Made by a program: the position numbers and the translations under genes
Part shown: piece by piece, positions 20,305 through 29,861 of the stretch
Layout of the letters: the number at the start of each line of letters is the position of its first letter
Numbering within the stretch: position 1 is the first letter of the stretch
The notes under the pieces: generated by a model
Seen by the model: the letters and a program-made list of their open reading frames with translations, nothing else
The model's database searches: none
What the model was told of the DNA's origin: nothing
Assembly (NCBI RefSeq): GCF_004116955.1
Contig: NZ_CP026362.1
Location: 1,218,501-1,282,500 of the forward strand
DNA length: 64,000 bases
Direction of reading: 5' to 3'
Source: Bacillus vallismortis
Lineage (GTDB): Bacteria; Bacillota; Bacilli; Bacillales; Bacillaceae

Positions 20305-21498
20305 ATGGAACAAGTTTTTATCAAAGCGCTTCCCGTGCTGCGCACCTTAATCGAAGCGGGGCACCAAGCTTATTTTGTCGGAGGCGCAGTACGAGACAGC
20401 TATATGGGACGAAAGATCGGGGATGTCGATATCGCAACCGATGCGGCACCGGATCAAGTAGAACGGCTGTTTCTGCGGACCGTTGATGTAGGAAAAGAGC
20501 ACGGAACCATTATTGTGCTCTGGGAAGATGAAACCTATGAAGTCACGACATTCCGGACCGAATCAGAGTATGAAGATTATAGAAGGCCGTCAGATGTGCA
20601 ATTTATCACATCTTTAGAAGAGGATTTAAAACGCAGGGATTTGACGATTAATGCGATGGCCATGACAGCGGAAGCGAAGGTGCTCGATTATTTTGGCGGC
20701 AAAAAAGATATTGATCAGAAACTGATTCGAACCGTCGGAAAGCCTGAGGACAGGTTTCAAGAGGATGCGCTTCGTATGCTGAGAGCTGTACGTTTTATGA
20801 GCCAACTCGGCTTCACACTTTCACCTGATACAGAGGAAGCAATCACGAAGGAAAAAACACTGCTGTCCCATATTTCAGTCGAACGAAAAACAGTAGAGTT
20901 CGAGAAGCTGTTGCAGGGAAGTGCATCCCGCCGGGCGATTCAGACACTTGTTCAAACGGGGCTGTATAAGGAACTGCCTGGTCTATATCATAAAAGAGAG
21001 AATCTGATTGAAGCGAGTCAGTTTCCGTTTTACTCTTTAACATCCCGTGAGGAACTATGGGCTGCGCTTTTAATTGACCTTGATATAGCCTGGAAAGATG
21101 CCCCGCTTTTCCTGAAAGCCTGGAAGCTTCCAGGGAAAGTGATGAAGGAAGCCATTCACATTGCGCACACATATGGCGAGCGCCTTAACGCTATGTCAAT
21201 GTACAAGGCTGGGGAAAAAGCACTTCTTTCAGCCGCCAAAATATCGCAGCTTCGGCAAAACGAAAAACTTGATAAAGAAAAATTGAAAGCCATTCAAGAC
21301 ACTTATCAAAGGCTGCCGATAAAAAGCCTTAAGGATCTTGATTTCACAGGTAAGGATTTGCTTGCGCTGCGAAACCGGCCTGCCGGAAAATGGGTGTCGG
21401 AAGAATTACAGCGGATCGAGCAGGCGGTTGTAACAGGAAAGCTCTCCAATCAAAAGAAACACATAGAGGAGTGGCTGAAGACATGCGGTCAACATTAA
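20305..21498 (+). CDS. cca: CCA-adding tRNA nucleotidyltransferase
   Basis: Adds or repairs the CCA 3' end of tRNAs. 397 residues, class II nucleotidyltransferase: FVGGAVRDSYMGRKIGDVDIA near residue 23 holds the two catalytic aspartates, RRDLTINAMAM near 110, and an RNA-binding helical C-terminal half follows. Start ATG 20305 with weak GGAGTGA site reaching from bshA. Overlaps birA by 16 bases. Confidence 0.95.
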   Translation: MEQVFIKALPVLRTLIEAGHQAYFVGGAVRDSYMGRKIGDVDIATDAAPDQVERLFLRTVDVGKEHGTIIVLWEDETYEVTTFRTESEYEDYRRPSDVQFITSLEEDLKRRDLTINAMAMTAEAKVLDYFGGKKDIDQKLIRTVGKPEDRFQEDALRMLRAVRFMSQLGFTLSPDTEEAITKEKTLLSHISVERKTVEFEKLLQGSASRRAIQTLVQTGLYKELPGLYHKRENLIEASQFPFYSLTSREELWAALLIDLDIAWKDAPLFLKAWKLPGKVMKEAIHIAHTYGERLNAMSMYKAGEKALLSAAKISQLRQNEKLDKEKLKAIQDTYQRLPIKSLKDLDFTGKDLLALRNRPAGKWVSEELQRIEQAVVTGKLSNQKKHIEEWLKTCGQH

Positions 21499-22460
21499 GA
21501 AAAGACCTTATTGAATTATTTTCTCAAGCAGGAAGTGAATTTATTTCAGGCCAAAAAATCAGTGATGTCCTTGGCTGTTCCAGGACTGCTGTGTGGAAGC
21601 ATATTGAAGAGCTTCGAAAAGAGGGCTATGAAGTTGAAGCTGTTACAAGAAAAGGATATCGACTCATCAAAAAGCCCGGGAAACTCAGTGAAAGTGAAAT
21701 TCGCTTCGGTCTGAAAACGGAAGTGATGGGCCAGCATCTTATTTATCATGACGTTCTAGCAAGCACGCAAAAAACGGCGCATGAGTTTGCGAATAATAAC
21801 GCACCGGAGGGCACTCTTGTAGTGGCTGACAAACAAACAGCCGGCAGGGGGAGAATGTCAAGGGTATGGCATTCACAAGAGGGAAACGGTGTTTGGATGA
21901 GCCTGATTTTGCGGCCTGATACTCCGCTCCAAAAAACACCGCAGCTCACACTGTTAGCCGCAGTAGCCGTTGTGCAAGGGATAGAAGAGGCAGCAGGCAT
22001 CCAAACGGATATAAAATGGCCTAATGATATTTTGATTAACGGAAAAAAAACTGTCGGCATCTTAACAGAAATGCAGGCTGAGGAAGACCGCGTGCGTTCG
22101 GTCATCATCGGGATCGGCATTAACGTGAACCAGCAGCCAGCCGATTTTCCGGATGAATTGAAGGACATCGCGACAAGCCTCAGCCAATCCGCCGGAAAAA
22201 AAATTGACCGGGCCGGTGTCATCCAGCATATCTTGCTTTCCTTCGAAAAACGGTACCGTGATTATATGACACACGGTTTTACGCCGATTAAGCTTTTATG
22301 GGAAAGTTATGCGCTGGGAATCGGCACACATATGAGAGCAAGAACGTTAAACGGAACCTTTTACGGGAAGGCGTTAGGTATTGATGATGAAGGCGTCCTC
22401 CTTCTAGAAACGACGGAAGGCATTAAAAAAATCTATTCTGCCGATATAGAATTGGGTTAA
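21483..22460 (+). CDS. birA: Biotin-protein ligase and biotin operon repressor
   Basis: Bifunctional: activates biotin to biotinyl-AMP, attaches it to carboxylases, and represses biotin genes. 325 residues from ATG 21483. An N-terminal winged helix (SDVLGCSRTAVWKHIEEL, about residues 24-41) is the DNA-binding part; the catalytic domain has the GRGRMSRVWHS biotinyl-AMP loop near 121 and KWPNDILINGKK near 179; a short SH3-like C-terminal part follows. Start lies inside the end of cca. Confidence 0.95.
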   Translation: MRSTLRKDLIELFSQAGSEFISGQKISDVLGCSRTAVWKHIEELRKEGYEVEAVTRKGYRLIKKPGKLSESEIRFGLKTEVMGQHLIYHDVLASTQKTAHEFANNNAPEGTLVVADKQTAGRGRMSRVWHSQEGNGVWMSLILRPDTPLQKTPQLTLLAAVAVVQGIEEAAGIQTDIKWPNDILINGKKTVGILTEMQAEEDRVRSVIIGIGINVNQQPADFPDELKDIATSLSQSAGKKIDRAGVIQHILLSFEKRYRDYMTHGFTPIKLLWESYALGIGTHMRARTLNGTFYGKALGIDDEGVLLLETTEGIKKIYSADIELG

Positions 22461-22703
22461 TGTGTTGGTAGAAGCCCGTTGATTTTGATATACTTCCATT
22501 GGGCAGTATCGCCTGCGAACTGCACCTATTATAAAAATAGATAGACATTGCAGCAGTCTGCCTTGATCCAAAAAGGACTGGGACAGAGGGATGAAACTCG
22601 CCGAACTTTAGAAAGTGAAGAATCCTTCTCGTGTAACGGAAGGTTTTTTGGCTTGTATAAGAAATCGGCAGCTCATCTCCTCTAAACATGAGGAGGAGAA
22701 AAC
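22461..22703 (+). promoter_or_regulatory. panB leader with two hairpins
   Basis: 243 bases before panB without a gene. A hairpin CCTTCT/GGAAGG (22624-22629 with 22638-22643) runs into six Ts and looks like a modest intrinsic terminator, either ending the birA transcript or acting inside the pan leader. Further on, TCTCCTC (22676-22682) is exactly complementary to GAGGAGA (22693-22699), which covers the panB ribosome site. I found no promoter with both boxes close to consensus. Confidence 0.45.
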
Positions 22704-23537
22704 ATGAAAACAAAGCTCGATTTTCTAAAAATGAAGGAGACTGAAGAACCAATTGTGATGCTGACCGCTTATGATTATCCGGCAGCTAAGCTTGCTGAAC
22801 AAGCGGGAGTTGACATGATTTTAGTCGGTGATTCACTCGGAATGGTCGTCCTTGGCCTTGATTCAACTGTCGGCGTGACGGTTCAAGACATGATCCATCA
22901 TACGAAAGCCGTTAAAAGGGGCGCGCCACATACATTTATCGTAACGGATATGCCATTTATGTCTTATCACCTGTCCAAGGAGGATACGCTAAAAAATGCA
23001 GCCGCTATCGTTCAGGAAAGCGGGGCTGACGCATTGAAGCTGGAGGGCGGAGAAGGCGTATTTGAATCCATTCGCGCATTGACGCTTGGGGGCATTCCGG
23101 TAGTCAGTCACTTAGGCCTCACGCCGCAGTCAGTCGGTGTATTGGGCGGATATAAAGTACAGGGAAAAGATGAACAAAGCGCTAAAAAATTAATAGAAGA
23201 CAGTATAAAATGCGAAGAAGCGGGAGCCATGATGCTTGTGCTGGAATGTGTCCCTGCAGAACTCACAGCCAAAATTACAGAGATGCTAAGCATACCTGTC
23301 ATCGGAATCGGGGCCGGTGTGAAAGCGGACGGACAAGTTCTCGTTTATCATGATATTATCGGCCACGGTGTAGAGAGAACACCTAAATTTGTAAAGCAAT
23401 ATACGCAAATTGACGAAACAATCGAAACCGCAATCAGCGGATATGTCCAGGATGTAAGACAGCGTGCTTTCCCTGAACAAAAGCATTCCTTTCAAATGAA
23501 TCAGACAGTGCTGGACGGCTTGTACGGAGGAAAATAA
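22704..23537 (+). CDS. panB: 3-methyl-2-oxobutanoate hydroxymethyltransferase
   Basis: First committed step of pantothenate synthesis: adds a hydroxymethyl group from methylene-tetrahydrofolate to ketoisovalerate. 277-residue TIM barrel with [17 protein letters not shown] near residue 20 and the metal-site GDSLGMV near 43. Start ATG 22704 with a very strong GAGGAGGAG site that an upstream segment can mask. panC starts 1 base after its stop. Confidence 0.95.
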   Translation: MKTKLDFLKMKETEEPIVMLTAYDYPAAKLAEQAGVDMILVGDSLGMVVLGLDSTVGVTVQDMIHHTKAVKRGAPHTFIVTDMPFMSYHLSKEDTLKNAAAIVQESGADALKLEGGEGVFESIRALTLGGIPVVSHLGLTPQSVGVLGGYKVQGKDEQSAKKLIEDSIKCEEAGAMMLVLECVPAELTAKITEMLSIPVIGIGAGVKADGQVLVYHDIIGHGVERTPKFVKQYTQIDETIETAISGYVQDVRQRAFPEQKHSFQMNQTVLDGLYGGK

Positions 23538-23538
23538 G

Positions 23539-24399
23539 ATGAGACAGATTACAGATATTTCACAGCTCAAAGAAGCCATAAGACAATATCAGTCAGAGGG
23601 GAAGTCAATCGGATTTGTACCGACGATGGGCTTTCTGCATGAAGGGCATTTAACCCTTGCAGACAAAGCAAGACAAGAAAATGACGCCGTCGTTATGAGT
23701 ATTTTTGTGAATCCCGCGCAATTCGGCCCTCATGAGGATTTTGAGGCATATCCGCGCGATATTGAGCGTGATGCGGCCCTTGCAGAAAACGCCGGAGTCG
23801 ATATTCTCTTTACGCCTAGTGCTCATGATATGTATCCCGGCGAAAAGAATGTTACGATTCACGTCGAAAGACGCACAGACGTTTTATGCGGACGCTCAAG
23901 AGAAGGACATTTTGACGGTGTTGCAATTGTATTGACAAAGCTGTTCAATCTTGTGCAGCCGACTCGCGCCTATTTCGGTTTAAAGGATGCACAGCAGGTG
24001 GCAGTTGTTGATGGCTTAATCAGCGATTTCTTCATGAATATTGAACTGGTTGCTGTTGATACAGTCAGAGAGGAAGACGGCTTAGCCAAAAGCTCCCGCA
24101 ATGTATACTTAACAGCTGAGGAAAGAAAAGAAGCGCCTAAGCTATATCGGGCCCTTCAAACAAGTGCGGAACTGATCAGAGCCGGTGAAAGAGACCCTGA
24201 AGCCGTGATAAAAGCTGCGAAAGAAATCATTGAAACGACAAGCGGGACCATTGACTATGTGGAGCTATATTCCTATCCGGAACTTGAACCTGTGAACAAC
24301 ATAGAAGGAAAGATCATTCTGGCTGTTGCAGTTGCTTTTTCAAAAGCGCGTTTAATAGATAATATTATTATTGATATTCGAGAAATGGAGAGAATATAA
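23539..24399 (+). CDS. panC: Pantothenate synthetase
   Basis: ATP-dependent condensation of pantoate with beta-alanine. 286 residues, nucleotidyltransferase superfamily: HEGH in [17 protein letters not shown] near residue 28, and the KMSKS-equivalent loop [13 protein letters not shown] near 184. Middle gene of panBCD; panD starts 1 base after the stop. Confidence 0.95.
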   Translation: MRQITDISQLKEAIRQYQSEGKSIGFVPTMGFLHEGHLTLADKARQENDAVVMSIFVNPAQFGPHEDFEAYPRDIERDAALAENAGVDILFTPSAHDMYPGEKNVTIHVERRTDVLCGRSREGHFDGVAIVLTKLFNLVQPTRAYFGLKDAQQVAVVDGLISDFFMNIELVAVDTVREEDGLAKSSRNVYLTAEERKEAPKLYRALQTSAELIRAGERDPEAVIKAAKEIIETTSGTIDYVELYSYPELEPVNNIEGKIILAVAVAFSKARLIDNIIIDIREMERI

Positions 24400-24400
24400 T

Positions 24401-24784
24401 ATGTATCGCACGATGATGAGCGGCAAGCTGCACAGGGCAACCGTTACTGAAGCAAATCTGAACTATGTGGGAAGCATTACAATTGATGAAGATCTCATTG
24501 ATGCGGTGGGAATGCTTCCTAATGAAAAAGTGCAAATTGTGAATAATAATAATGGAGCACGTCTGGAAACGTATATTATTCCTGGTAAACGCGGAAGCGG
24601 CGTCATCTGTTTAAACGGTGCAGCCGCGCGACTTGTTCAGGAAGGAGATAAGGTTATTATCATCTCCTACAAAATGATGTCTGATCAAGAAGCGGCAAGC
24701 CATGAGCCGAAAGTGGCTGTTTTGAATGATCAAAACAAAATTGAACAAATGCTGGGGAACGAACCGGCCCGTACAATTTTGTAG
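24401..24784 (+). CDS. panD: Aspartate 1-decarboxylase proenzyme
   Basis: Makes beta-alanine from aspartate for PanC. 127 residues; the proenzyme cleaves itself between G24 and S25 (NYVGSITID) to form the catalytic pyruvoyl group. Start ATG 24401 with GGAGAG at 24387-24392. A terminator follows directly. Confidence 0.96.
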   Translation: MYRTMMSGKLHRATVTEANLNYVGSITIDEDLIDAVGMLPNEKVQIVNNNNGARLETYIIPGKRGSGVICLNGAAARLVQEGDKVIIISYKMMSDQEAASHEPKVAVLNDQNKIEQMLGNEPARTIL

Positions 24785-24818
24785 AAGAAAAGCCCCCCTT
24801 TATCGGGGGTTTTCTTTT
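24785..24818 (+). terminator. Terminator after panD
   Basis: A CCCCC/GGGGG stem flanked by AAAA on the left and TTTT on the right, followed by CTTTT. Confidence 0.85.
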
Positions 24819-24910
24819 AAGATTTCGAGAGTAAAACGGTTTTGCCGCTCCATTTCCGTACAAAACGTGTTACACTTTTGTCGTATGCAAGAATTGAGGT
24901 GTCCATTTTA

Positions 24911-27706
24911 ATGAATAAGCAACGGTTCGTTGTTATAGATGTAGAAACAACAGGGAATTCGCCAAAAAAAGGCGATAAAATCATACAAATCGCAGCGGTT
25001 GTAATCGAAAATGGACAAATTACTGAGCGGTTTTCAAAATATATTAATCCAAATAAATCCATTCCTGCTTTTATTGAGCAGCTTACAGGAATCTCGAATC
25101 AAATGGTAGAGCATGAACAGCCGTTTGAGGCTGTCGCTGAGGAAGTGTTTCATTTGCTTGACGGCTCTTATTTTGTTGCCCACAATATCCATTTCGATCT
25201 TGGGTTTGTCAAGTATGAGTTACATAAAGCGGGCTTTCAGCTGCCAGATTGTGAAGTGCTGGATACTGTCGAGCTCTCCCGTATTGTTTTTCCTGGGTTT
25301 GAAGGGTATAAGCTAACCGAATTAAGCGAGGAGCTTCAACTGCGGCATGATCAGCCGCATCGGGCTGACAGCGACGCTGAAGTGACAGGGCTTATTTTTT
25401 TGGAAATCCTCGAAAAGCTGCGGCAGCTTCCTTATCCGACGTTAAAACAGTTAAGAAGGCTTTCGCAGCATTTTATCAGTGATCTGACGCATTTGTTGGA
25501 TATGTTCATTTATGAAAACAAACATACTGAAATACCGGGCTATGCGCGCTTTTCTTCCTTTTCTGTCAGAGAACCCGAATCAATCGATGAAGGTGCCGAT
25601 GAGGACGGGAATTTTTCATTTGAGATGGAAAATTGGGAAGCAGGCAATGAAAAAGCGCTGTCAGAGTTAATGCCCGGGTATGAAAAAAGAGAAGGCCAAA
25701 TGATGATGATGAAAGAGGTGGCTGAAGCGTTTGCCAATCGTGAGCATGCGCTGATTGAAGCTCCTCCGGGGATCGGAAAAACAATTGGCTACCTTATTCC
25801 GGCTGCGCTTTTTGCCAAGAAATCGAAAAAGCCGGTCATTATTAGCACGTATTCAACGCTTTTACAGCAGCAGATTTTGACAAAGGATTTGCCGATAGTC
25901 CAAGAGCTGTTTCCATTTCCGGTAACAGCGGCGATCCTAAAAGGGCAATCGCATTATGTATGCCTGTATAAATTCGAGCAGGTGCTTCACGAAGAAGATG
26001 ATAATTATGATGCCGTACTGACAAAGGCACAGCTCCTCGTTTGGCTGACAGAGACAAACACAGGAGATGTAGCTGAACTGAATCTGCCTTCTGGCGGGAA
26101 ATTGCTGTGGGACAGATTGGCTTATGACGATGACTCCTATAAAAGAAGCCGTCATGAGAGTGTAACCGGCTTTTATGAGCGCGCCAAGCAGATTGCCATG
26201 CGGTCCGATTTGGTGATTACCAACCATTCCCTTCTGCTGACCAATGAAGGCAGCCAGAAAAAAAGACTCCCTGAAAGCGGCACATTTATTATCGATGAAG
26301 CGCATCATTTTGAGCGTGCGGCGAGCGAACATTTAGGGAGAAGAGCCACGTACATAGAATTACATTCTAAATTGAACCGAATCGGCACCCTGAAGGAACA
26401 GGGGCTTCTAAAAAAGTTGAGACAGCTATTCCAGCGAAACAATCTGCCAGTTGATTCTTTTTTCGAAGTGGAAGAGTGGATTCAGCACATCCAAGCAGAA
26501 AGTGATGCTTTGTTCAGCTCTTTGCATTCTTTTGTCAAACGAAGAAAACCTAAAGAAGACTTAAACCGTCTAGTCTATAAGGTGAACAAAGAAAGCCAAG
26601 ATAACAGCTGGCTGATGTTATCGGATGGAGCCGAAAGGCTTTGTTCTATGCTGACACATTTGCACCAGCTTTTTGAGGCACAGTCGGTCCTGATGCAACA
26701 ACATCTGACGAGTATGAAGAGCAAAACCGCCTTTTTAGCTGATGAATATCAAAAGGTCATGAAAGGCTTGCAGCTTTATTGTCAAACGTTGCAGCAGCTG
26801 TTCTTTGACTCTGATGACGATGAAGCCGTTTGGATTGAAATAGACGCAAAGGGAGCAAAAAATGCGGTGGCCATTTACGCACAGCCGCTTGAACCTGGTG
26901 AACTCCTTGCTGATCAGTTTTTCGCTCGCAAAAACAGTGTGGTTCTGACATCTGCAACCCTTACTGTCGAAGATTCTTTTCAATTTATGATTGAACGTCT
27001 CGGTCTTGGTGACTTTTTCCCGCGGACCATGAGAATTGAGCCGCCTTTTTCTTACGATGACCGCATGCGGGTGATGATTCCAAAAGAAATGAAATCAATC
27101 CAAGATACGGGGCAAACTGAATTTATACAGGATACGGCCCGTTATATCGAACTGATGGCAAAGGAAAAACAGCCTAAAATCCTTGTGCTGTTTACATCCC
27201 ATGATATGCTGAAAAAAGTTCATCAGGAGCTGAAGCACGCAATGAGTGCTTCCGGCATTCAGCTCTTGGCGCAAGGGATTACAGGCGGAAGTCCCGGCAA
27301 ACTGATGAAAACTTTTAAAACATCAAATCAGGCGATCTTGCTTGGTACAAATCATTTTTGGGAAGGCGTTGATTTTCCTGGTGATGAGCTGACAACGGTA
27401 ATGATCGTGAGGCTTCCATTCCGCTCCCCTGATCATCCGCTTCATGCTGCGAAATGCGAGCTTGCCCGAAAGCAAGGGCAAAACCCGTTTCAAACCGTAT
27501 CACTTCCGGAAGCTGTGCTGACCTTCAAACAAGGAATCGGTCGCTTGCTGCGGACAGCGGGAGACAAAGGAACGATTGTCATCTTGGACAGACGAATTAA
27601 GACGGCTGGTTATGGCCGGCTGTTCCTTGAGGCTTTGCCGACAACATCCGTACATGAAGTGACTGACAGCGAGCTTGAGGCATATGTTTCAGGGGAAAAT
27701 GGATAA
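24911..27706 (+). CDS. dinG: DinG-type 3'-5' exonuclease / helicase-like protein
   Basis: 931 residues. N-terminal DEDD exonuclease (VIDVETTGNSPKKGD near residue 8, VAHNIHFDL near 88, HRADSDAEVTG near 155), then an XPD-like superfamily-2 domain with Walker A APPGIGKTIGY near 286, DEAH box near 465 and a C-terminal QGIGRLLR motif. Only one cysteine lies in the segment where Fe-S members carry four, so no cluster is expected. Fused Gram-positive forms are reported as nucleases more than helicases. Start ATG 24911 behind GAGGTG; an upstream open frame lacks such a site. Confidence 0.93.
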   Translation: MNKQRFVVIDVETTGNSPKKGDKIIQIAAVVIENGQITERFSKYINPNKSIPAFIEQLTGISNQMVEHEQPFEAVAEEVFHLLDGSYFVAHNIHFDLGFVKYELHKAGFQLPDCEVLDTVELSRIVFPGFEGYKLTELSEELQLRHDQPHRADSDAEVTGLIFLEILEKLRQLPYPTLKQLRRLSQHFISDLTHLLDMFIYENKHTEIPGYARFSSFSVREPESIDEGADEDGNFSFEMENWEAGNEKALSELMPGYEKREGQMMMMKEVAEAFANREHALIEAPPGIGKTIGYLIPAALFAKKSKKPVIISTYSTLLQQQILTKDLPIVQELFPFPVTAAILKGQSHYVCLYKFEQVLHEEDDNYDAVLTKAQLLVWLTETNTGDVAELNLPSGGKLLWDRLAYDDDSYKRSRHESVTGFYERAKQIAMRSDLVITNHSLLLTNEGSQKKRLPESGTFIIDEAHHFERAASEHLGRRATYIELHSKLNRIGTLKEQGLLKKLRQLFQRNNLPVDSFFEVEEWIQHIQAESDALFSSLHSFVKRRKPKEDLNRLVYKVNKESQDNSWLMLSDGAERLCSMLTHLHQLFEAQSVLMQQHLTSMKSKTAFLADEYQKVMKGLQLYCQTLQQLFFDSDDDEAVWIEIDAKGAKNAVAIYAQPLEPGELLADQFFARKNSVVLTSATLTVEDSFQFMIERLGLGDFFPRTMRIEPPFSYDDRMRVMIPKEMKSIQDTGQTEFIQDTARYIELMAKEKQPKILVLFTSHDMLKKVHQELKHAMSASGIQLLAQGITGGSPGKLMKTFKTSNQAILLGTNHFWEGVDFPGDELTTVMIVRLPFRSPDHPLHAAKCELARKQGQNPFQTVSLPEAVLTFKQGIGRLLRTAGDKGTIVILDRRIKTAGYGRLFLEALPTTSVHEVTDSELEAYVSGENG

Positions 27707-27727
27707 AAGCCGCATAAAGCGGCTTTG
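27706..27727 (+). terminator. Hairpin after dinG
   Basis: AAAGCCGC (27706-27713) pairs with GCGGCTTT (27719-27726); only a short T run follows, so termination may be leaky. A smaller AGCGG/CCGCT hairpin lies near 27760-27776. Confidence 0.55.
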
Positions 27728-27848
27728 GCGGTGTGGGAGTAGGATGGTGTTTTATTTAAAAGCGGTATTGCCGCTCTGTGATACTAGTATGGCGTGTCCT
27801 GAAATGGAGTATGACTAACAATATTTGTTCAAACTGGAGGATGAAAAA

Positions 27849-28019
27849 ATGGAAAGCAAAATCGAAATTCTATCAACAATTAATGTAGAGCATTCTGACG
27901 ATCTGTATAAAATTGTAGACACACTGAATCGGACACTGAAAAGAGATAATCTGATGTTCGGCCTTGCACTGGATGAGGAAAACAACAACCAAGCCGTTTT
28001 TACCATTTATCGTACGTAG
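27849..28019 (+). CDS. ypmA: Small protein YpmA, DUF4264
   Basis: 56-residue soluble protein (MESKIEILSTINVEH... ending FTIYRT) of the DUF4264 family, which is confined to Bacillus-like bacteria. An earlier in-frame start is open, but ATG 27849 has GGAGGATG in front and matches the family length. Predicted alpha/beta fold with no known function. It precedes ypmB by 8 bases and travels with the ypmB-aspB-asnS group. Confidence 0.85.
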   Translation: MESKIEILSTINVEHSDDLYKIVDTLNRTLKRDNLMFGLALDEENNNQAVFTIYRT

Positions 28020-28027
28020 GTGAGAAG

Positions 28028-28513
28028 ATGAGAAAAAAAGCATTAATATTTACCGCCATTTTTGGTATTATTTTTTTAGCAGTACTTCTTGTCTCGGCAA
28101 GCATCTATAGATCAGCCATGGCACAAAAGGAAGAGGGGCACGAAGCAGCAGCTGCTGAAGCTAAAAAAGAAACCGATCTCGCCAACGTTGATCAAGTCGA
28201 AACATTTGTCGGAAAAGAAAAATATTATATTGTAAAAGGAACAGACAAAAAAGGAAGCAAATTTTATGTCTGGGTTCCTGCTGATAAAAAAGCAAAAATT
28301 CTCTCAAAAGAAGCAAAAGAGGGAATCTCGGAAGACAAAGCGGCGAAAATCATACAGGATGAAGGGCTGGTTTCAAAGCAAAAAGAGGTTCATTTGGCAA
28401 GAGAGGGAAATGTTCTGCTTTGGGAAGTAACGTACTTAGACAAGGAAGGCCAATACAGTTTAAGTTATGTGGACTTTACAACTGGTAAGATTCTCAAGAA
28501 TATGACGCCTTAA
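28028..28513 (+). CDS. ypmB: YpmB, membrane-anchored PepSY-type protein
   Basis: 161 residues with one N-terminal membrane anchor (about 8-27), a short charged helix, and an extracytoplasmic part with two PepSY/DUF5590-like units (KYYIVKGTDKKGSKFYVWV near 60 and LLWEVTYLDKEGQY near 128). PepSY domains often modulate peptidases or bind peptides; the target here is unknown. Conserved neighbour of aspB. Confidence 0.85.
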   Translation: MRKKALIFTAIFGIIFLAVLLVSASIYRSAMAQKEEGHEAAAAEAKKETDLANVDQVETFVGKEKYYIVKGTDKKGSKFYVWVPADKKAKILSKEAKEGISEDKAAKIIQDEGLVSKQKEVHLAREGNVLLWEVTYLDKEGQYSLSYVDFTTGKILKNMTP

Positions 28514-28536
28514 AGACGAATTAGGGGGAGTTCAAG

Positions 28537-29718
28537 TTGAAACTGGCAAAAAGAGTATCCGCATTAACACCGTCTACCACACTGGCTATCACAGCAAAAG
28601 CGAAAGAACTGAAAGCGGCAGGCCATGATGTCATCGGCTTAGGGGCAGGCGAACCTGACTTCAATACACCGCAGCACATTATTGATGCTGCTTTGCGTTC
28701 TATGAATGAAGGCCATACGAAATACACGCCTTCAGGTGGTCTGGCTGAACTCAAAAACAGCATTGCTGAGAAATTTAAACGTGACCAGAATATTGAATAC
28801 AAACCGTCGCAAATCATTGTCTGCACTGGTGCTAAACATGCGCTGTACACCCTTTTCCAAGTGATTTTGGATGAAGGAGATGAAGTCATTATACCAACGC
28901 CTTACTGGGTGAGTTATCCAGAACAGGTAAAACTCGCTGGCGGAAAGCCTGTTTATGTAGAGGGGCTTGAGGATAATCATTTCAAACTTTCTCCTGAACA
29001 GCTGAAATATGCGATCACGGATAAAACAAAAGCGATCGTCATTAATTCTCCAAGCAACCCGACAGGTGTTATGTATACGGAAGACGAACTGGCGGCGCTC
29101 GGTGAAGTATGCCTTGAACATGACATCCTGATTGTGTCTGACGAAATTTATGAAAAACTTACATACAGCGGAAAGAAACACGTTTCCATTGCCGAGCTGT
29201 CTGACAGCCTGAAAGAGCAAACGGTTATTATTAACGGCGTGTCGAAGTCACACAGCATGACGGGCTGGAGAATCGGGTATGCGGCTGGGGCTGAAGACAT
29301 TATTAAAGCGATGACGAACCTAGCAAGCCACAGCACGTCAAATCCGACATCAATCGCACAGTACGGAGCGATTGCTGCTTATAATGGGCCTTCTGAGCCG
29401 CTGGAAGAAATGAGAGTAGCATTTGAACATAGATTAAATACAATCTATCCGAAGCTCGCGGAAATCCCCGGATTCAGCTGTGTGAAGCCGGAAGGTGCTT
29501 TTTACCTTTTCCCGAATGCAAAAGAAGCGGCTCAATCTTGCGGTTTCAATGATGTAGATGAATTTGTAAAAGCGCTTCTTGAGGAGGAGAAAGTTGCGAT
29601 TGTTCCAGGATCCGGTTTTGGCTCTCCTGATAATGTCCGTCTTTCTTATGCCACATCGCTAGAGCTTCTTGAAAAAGCGGTTGAAAGAATCAAACGATTT
29701 GTAGAAAAACATAGCTAA
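28537..29718 (+). CDS. aspB: Aspartate aminotransferase
   Basis: PLP-dependent transfer between aspartate and 2-oxoglutarate. 393 residues, class I aminotransferase with NPSNPTG near residue 171 and PLP lysine K237 in GVSKSHSMTGWRIGY. Start TTG 28537 with AGGGGGAG. It stands immediately before asnS, linking aspartate formation to asparaginyl-tRNA charging, though a terminator and a promoter lie between them. Confidence 0.95.
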   Translation: MKLAKRVSALTPSTTLAITAKAKELKAAGHDVIGLGAGEPDFNTPQHIIDAALRSMNEGHTKYTPSGGLAELKNSIAEKFKRDQNIEYKPSQIIVCTGAKHALYTLFQVILDEGDEVIIPTPYWVSYPEQVKLAGGKPVYVEGLEDNHFKLSPEQLKYAITDKTKAIVINSPSNPTGVMYTEDELAALGEVCLEHDILIVSDEIYEKLTYSGKKHVSIAELSDSLKEQTVIINGVSKSHSMTGWRIGYAAGAEDIIKAMTNLASHSTSNPTSIAQYGAIAAYNGPSEPLEEMRVAFEHRLNTIYPKLAEIPGFSCVKPEGAFYLFPNAKEAAQSCGFNDVDEFVKALLEEEKVAIVPGSGFGSPDNVRLSYATSLELLEKAVERIKRFVEKHS

Positions 29719-29724
29719 CAGATC

Positions 29725-29754
29725 AAAAAGCGGCTGACTGAAAAGCCGCTTTTT
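29725..29754 (+). terminator. Terminator after aspB
   Basis: AAAAAGCGGCT (29725-29735) pairs with AGCCGCTTTTT (29744-29754). Confidence 0.9.
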
Positions 29755-29761
29755 ATCTGCA

Positions 29762-29791
29762 TTGACCCGGCTAGTTAAGAGCGGGTATAAT
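29762..29791 (+). promoter_or_regulatory. Promoter of asnS
   Basis: TTGACC (29762-29767), 18-base spacer and a perfect TATAAT (29786-29791), about 70 bases before asnS. No T-box motif is present in the short leader. Confidence 0.7.
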
Positions 29792-29861
29792 AAAGTGATG
29801 ATAAAAGAGTTCGCGGGGCAATGGGCTTCCGAATGTCTTTCTTGTTTTGGAGGGAAATATG

